Shown here: positions 60,854 to 63,542 of the stretch, one piece after another
Layout: each line of letters begins with the position of its first letter
How positions within the stretch are numbered: the stretch's first letter is position 1
Notes under the pieces: generated by a model
The model's input: only the letters and a program-made list of their open reading frames with translations
Database searches by the model: none
What the model was told of the DNA's origin: nothing
Program-made: the position numbers and the translations under genes
Assembly: GCA_964655005.1 (NCBI GenBank)
Contig: CAZZKE010000010.1
Location: 1 to 63,542, forward strand
DNA: 63,542 bases
Direction: 5' to 3'
Source of the DNA: CAZZKE01 sp964655005
Lineage (GTDB): Bacteria > Pseudomonadota > Alphaproteobacteria > Rhodospirillales > JABHCV01

Positions 60854-60887
60854 CTGTCACGGAAATTTCACATCACTGAAATATAAC
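60854..60887 (+). promoter_or_regulatory. candidate Pho box and promoter of phnGHIJ
   Basis: Units at 11-bp steps: CTGTCAC (60854), ATTTCAC (60865) and CTGAAAT (60876), matching the consensus CTGTCAT at 6, 4 and 5 of 7 positions. A -10-like TATAAC at 60882-60887 lies 10 bp after the first two units, the geometry of a PhoB-activated promoter. phnG starts about 70 bp downstream. Confidence 0.6.
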
Positions 60888-60953
60888 TCCCACAACATTG
60901 TGGAAGGATCAAATGGCCTTGTAAAATCAACAACATCTTTACGGAACACAGTC

Positions 60954-61442
60954 TTGAGCAAAGTAAATTCCGCCGACGCCCCATCGGCGACCCCTGCGGA
61001 CAACCAGATCCGGCGGCGGTGGATGGCCGTTCTGGCGCGCGCCGCCGGGGTCGATCTTGCCGCCCATTGGCGGACCCACGGGGCCGGGCTGGAATACGAT
61101 TTCCTGCGCAAACCGGAATGCGGGCTGGTTATGGTGCGCGGCCGCGCCGGTGGTAACGGCCAACGCTTCAATCTGGGAGAAATGACGGTCACCCGGTGCT
61201 CGGTTCGCCTGGCCGATGGTACGATCGGCCATTCATATGTAGCCGGGCGGGATCGCCATCGGGCCGAATTCGCCGCCGCCTTCGACGCCCTTTTACAGAA
61301 CCCGTTGCGGCACGACGCCATAGCGTCCCAGGTGATCGCCCCGCTGGCCCGGAAACACCAGAACGCACGCAGCGAGAGATCACGGAAAGCGGCGGCGACG
61401 AAGGTTGAATTTTTCACCCTGGTTCGCGGAGAAGACGAATGA
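60954..61442 (+). CDS. phnG: phosphonate C-P lyase system protein PhnG
   Basis: A 162-aa PhnG: RRRWMAVLARA at the N-terminus, RKPECGLVMVRGRAGGNGQRFNLGEMTVTRCSVRL in the core and GHSYVAGRDRHRAEFAAAFDALLQ near the end. It is a subunit of the PhnGHIJ core complex that transfers the phosphonate to ATP-derived ribose. TTG60954 is the most plausible start, with GGA about 10 bases upstream; the frame is open to 60900. The stop overlaps phnH by 4 bp. Confidence 0.92.
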   Translation: MSKVNSADAPSATPADNQIRRRWMAVLARAAGVDLAAHWRTHGAGLEYDFLRKPECGLVMVRGRAGGNGQRFNLGEMTVTRCSVRLADGTIGHSYVAGRDRHRAEFAAAFDALLQNPLRHDAIASQVIAPLARKHQNARSERSRKAAATKVEFFTLVRGEDE

Positions 61443-62041
61443 ACCTGATCGCCGACGCCGCGCCGATGAAGGGTTTCGAAGATCAGGTTCTCGATGCGAC
61501 GGCCTGCTTCGGGATTATACTGGAGGCCATCTCGCGCCCCGCCAGGGTGCGACGGTTACCGGTAATCCCGCAGGCGCCGGAAGGCTTGTCGGGCGGATCG
61601 GTGGCGGTTTTGCTTACCCTGGCCGATATGGATACGCCGGTATGGCTGGCCCCCGAATGCGATACGCCGAAGGCCCGTGCCCATCTGCGATTCCATGTCG
61701 GCTGCCCGATTGTCGATGTTCCATCCGATGCCGTTTTCGCGGTCTTGCCGGTGACCGGCGAGTTGGGCGCGATTGATGCCATGCCGGTGGGATCGGCGGA
61801 ATATCCGGATCGTTCGGCGACGGTTATCTTGCAGGGGGATGGCTTCATAGCGGACGCCGGGCCGATTTTTTCGGGGCCGGGAATTAACGGTCGGCGGCAA
61901 TTCGATGTAATGGACCGAACGCCGGCGCTGTGGCCCAGGGTGGCGGCCAACAACCGCCTGTTCCCGCGCGGAGTGGATTGGATATTCACCGCTCCCGGCG
62001 ATCTGGCGGCCCTGCCGCGAACTACCGAAGTGGAGCTTTAA
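61439..62041 (+). CDS. phnH: phosphonate C-P lyase system protein PhnH
   Basis: A 200-aa PhnH with the N-terminal segment GFEDQVLDATACFGIILEAISRPARV and the central LLTLADMDTPVW. A late VAANNRLFPRGVDWIFTA motif is typical. PhnH dimerises within the C-P lyase core complex. It overlaps phnG by 4 bp and ends 2 bp before phnI. Confidence 0.93.
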   Translation: MNLIADAAPMKGFEDQVLDATACFGIILEAISRPARVRRLPVIPQAPEGLSGGSVAVLLTLADMDTPVWLAPECDTPKARAHLRFHVGCPIVDVPSDAVFAVLPVTGELGAIDAMPVGSAEYPDRSATVILQGDGFIADAGPIFSGPGINGRRQFDVMDRTPALWPRVAANNRLFPRGVDWIFTAPGDLAALPRTTEVEL

Positions 62042-62043
62042 TC

Positions 62044-63144
62044 GTGTACGTGGCAGTCAAGGGTGGCGAACGGGCCATCGACAATGCGCACCGCCTGCTG
62101 GCCGAAGAGCGGCGCGGCGACCCGGGCGTCCCGGAATTATCGCTGGATCAGATCCGTGAGCAGATGAGCCATGCGGTCAGCCGGGTGATGGCCGAAGGGT
62201 CGCTATATGATCGCGACCTTGCCGCCCTGGCCATAAAACAGGCGCGGGGCGACCTGATTGAAGCGATTTTCCTGATCCGGGCCTATCGCACGACACTGCC
62301 CAGGTTCGGCTATTCCAATGCCATAAAGACGGCGGCGATGGCCATCGACCGGCGGATATCGGCTACTTTCAAGGACCTGCCGGGTGGCCAAATACTTGGG
62401 CCGACCTTCGATTACACCCACCGGCTTCTCGATTTCGCCCTGGCCGCCGAAGGACAGGCGGGCGAAAACGCGGCGCGGGCCGATGAAGAAATCGATGACG
62501 ACATGCCGCGGGTTCTGGAATTGCTGAACGGCGAGGGGCTGATGGAAGACGCCTTGCCGGTGGGCCATGACGACGATGGGCCGGTCGGCGACCTGACCCG
62601 CGAACCGCTGGAATTTCCCGCCGACCGGGACTTGCGATTGCAAAATCTAGCCCGTGGCGACGAGGGCTTCATTCTGGCGCTCGGCTATTCCACCCAGCGC
62701 GGCTATGCCCGCAATCACGCCTTCGTCGGCGAGGTCCGGATTGGCGAGGTGGCGGTCGAACTGACGCCGGAAGAACTGGGCTTCACCATAGAAATTGGCG
62801 ACATCACGATAACGGAATGCGAAACGGTCAATCAGTTCAAGGGGTCGAAGAATACCCCACCCCAGTTTACCCGGGGCTACGGGCTGTCTTTCGGCCACTG
62901 CGAACGCAAGGTCATCGCCATGGCCCTGGTCGACCGCTCGTTACGCTGGCGGGAACTGGGCGAGGACCCGGTGGCCCCGGCCCAGGATGAAGAATTTGTG
63001 CTGTCCCATAGTGACAACATCCAGGCCACCGGCTTCGTCGAACATATCAAATTGCCCCATTACGTGGATTTCCAGTCGGAACTGGATCTGGTGCGGCGAT
63101 TGCGGCGCGGCGACCGCCGGGAATCGACCCGGGCGGCGGAATGA
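62044..63144 (+). CDS. phnI: phosphonate C-P lyase system protein PhnI
   Basis: A 366-aa PhnI starting MYVAVKGGERAIDNAHRLL from GTG62044, with LSLDQIREQMSHAVSRVMAEGSLYD and a C-terminal LSHSDNIQATGFVEHIKLPHYVDFQSELDLVRRLR. PhnI has nucleosidase activity and, with G, H and L, forms the ribosyl-triphosphonate. Length is normal for the family. Confidence 0.95.
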   Translation: MYVAVKGGERAIDNAHRLLAEERRGDPGVPELSLDQIREQMSHAVSRVMAEGSLYDRDLAALAIKQARGDLIEAIFLIRAYRTTLPRFGYSNAIKTAAMAIDRRISATFKDLPGGQILGPTFDYTHRLLDFALAAEGQAGENAARADEEIDDDMPRVLELLNGEGLMEDALPVGHDDDGPVGDLTREPLEFPADRDLRLQNLARGDEGFILALGYSTQRGYARNHAFVGEVRIGEVAVELTPEELGFTIEIGDITITECETVNQFKGSKNTPPQFTRGYGLSFGHCERKVIAMALVDRSLRWRELGEDPVAPAQDEEFVLSHSDNIQATGFVEHIKLPHYVDFQSELDLVRRLRRGDRRESTRAAE

Positions 63145-63148
63145 AAAG

Positions 63149-63542
63149 ATGGAAGAGATGATCGATCAGGAAGCCCAAACCTATAACTTCGGCTATCTGG
63201 ATGAACAGAGCAAACGGATGATCCGCCGCGCCATCCTTAAGGCCGTCGCCATTCCCGGATACCAGGTTCCCTTCGCCAGCCGGGAAATGCCCATGCCCTA
63301 TGGCTGGGGCACCGGCGGCATACAGGTGACCGCGGCGGTTATCAAGCCGGATGACATCCTGAAGGTAATAGACCAGGGTTCCGACGATACCACCAACGCC
63401 GTCAGCATCCGCCGGTTTTTCGCCAGGACCACCGGGGTCGCGACGACCGAGGATACCGCCATGGCGACCCTTATCCAGACCCGCCACCGGATACCCGAGG
63501 CGACCCTGGGCGAGAACCAGATTTTGGTCTATCAGGTGCCGA
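63149..63542 (+). CDS. phnJ: carbon-phosphorus lyase PhnJ, truncated by the window end
   Basis: The first 131 codons of PhnJ are visible: TYNFGYLDEQSKRMIRRAILKAVAIPGYQVPFASREMPMPYGWGTGGIQ is the diagnostic opening. PhnJ is the radical-SAM enzyme that cleaves the C-P bond; its Fe-S cysteines lie beyond the window. Starts are possible at ATG63149 or ATG63158. Confidence 0.93.
   Translation, partial: MEEMIDQEAQTYNFGYLDEQSKRMIRRAILKAVAIPGYQVPFASREMPMPYGWGTGGIQVTAAVIKPDDILKVIDQGSDDTTNAVSIRRFFARTTGVATTEDTAMATLIQTRHRIPEATLGENQILVYQVP

Larger units (their letters stand above)
60408..60953. other. divergent olsB/phnG intergenic region with a repeat half-site and scaffold gap
   Basis: No gene is evident. 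The region holds the ATACCAAGGATCA half-site (60525-60537), a GC-rich stretch with self-complementary words (CGCCGGGGCCGGCG near 60641), the scaffold gap with its duplicated 55-bp flank (60631-60840) and the Pho-box array before phnG. After collapsing the gap artefact the region is about 390 bp. Confidence 0.6.

Noticed and set aside
60913..60924. Three-codon frame (ATG GCC TTG TAA) with a ribosome binding site before phnG
   Set aside because: Could be a leader peptide, but such short frames occur by chance and no attenuator hairpin accompanies it.
1..63542. CRISPR arrays, prophage or insertion sequences
   Set aside because: No spaced direct-repeat array, transposase, integrase or tRNA-associated attachment site was recognised anywhere in the window.

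Overview
The window looks like a scaffold from an alphaproteobacterium, most likely a Rhodospirillales-type genome, and probably a draft or metagenome assembly. The support is a split F0 ATP synthase operon (atpI-B-E-F'-F, both b and b' subunits, no F1 genes beside it), a fixNOQP/fixGHIS-type cbb3 oxidase cluster, a DUF721-DsbA-SMC block, a DUF2336 protein, GC-rich coding sequence and dense ATGA-type overlaps. Two 100-N scaffold gaps are each flanked by an identical 55-bp duplication. These are unmerged contig ends, not biological deletions. No tRNA, rRNA, CRISPR or transposase was seen.

Layout. 1-6155 (minus): an overlapping polysaccharide operon with four glycosyltransferases, a histidine phosphatase, a polysaccharide deacetylase and the first codons of another gene. 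6516-12981: a membrane-anchored diguanylate cyclase, two tandem 359-aa porins with a tiny lipoprotein between them, an orphan TRAP-type binding protein and a DUF2336 protein. 13102-16077: apt, an HPt protein beside a LuxO-like sigma-54 regulator, and DUF721. 16182-24543: a DsbA-like protein, SMC, the F0 operon, a PLP enzyme and a DUF4389 protein. 24732-30667: a truncated PAS-GGDEF gene and a Liv-type ABC transporter. 30739-39810: cbb3 oxidase and its assembly genes. 39782-42271: a glutamine amidotransferase and an acyl-CoA synthetase.

42280-63542 reads as one phosphorus-scavenging and lipid-remodelling island. It holds a Ugp-like ABC transporter with a GpdQ/CpdA-like phosphodiesterase and a divergent LysR regulator; phnN; a histidine phosphatase and a PPP-type phosphatase; a GAK-type cluster (two amphi-Trp proteins, a PhoU-kinase fusion, an ATP-grasp enzyme and an HprK-related kinase B); a diacylglycerol kinase; plcP-agt (phospholipid to glycolipid replacement); olsB-olsA (ornithine lipids); and phnGHIJ (C-P lyase, cut by the window end). 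Arrays of 7-bp units repeating every 11 bp, resembling PhoB boxes, lie upstream of phnN, the GAK genes, the DGK/plcP divergon and phnG.

The most interesting inference is that the functionally uncharacterised GAK system belongs to the phosphate-starvation response here. It sits inside the island, carries a PhoU domain fused to a kinase fold, and has a well-formed candidate Pho box with a correctly spaced -10 element. Its likely role is a phosphorylation or ligation pathway balanced by the two upstream phosphatases. The substrate is unknown.
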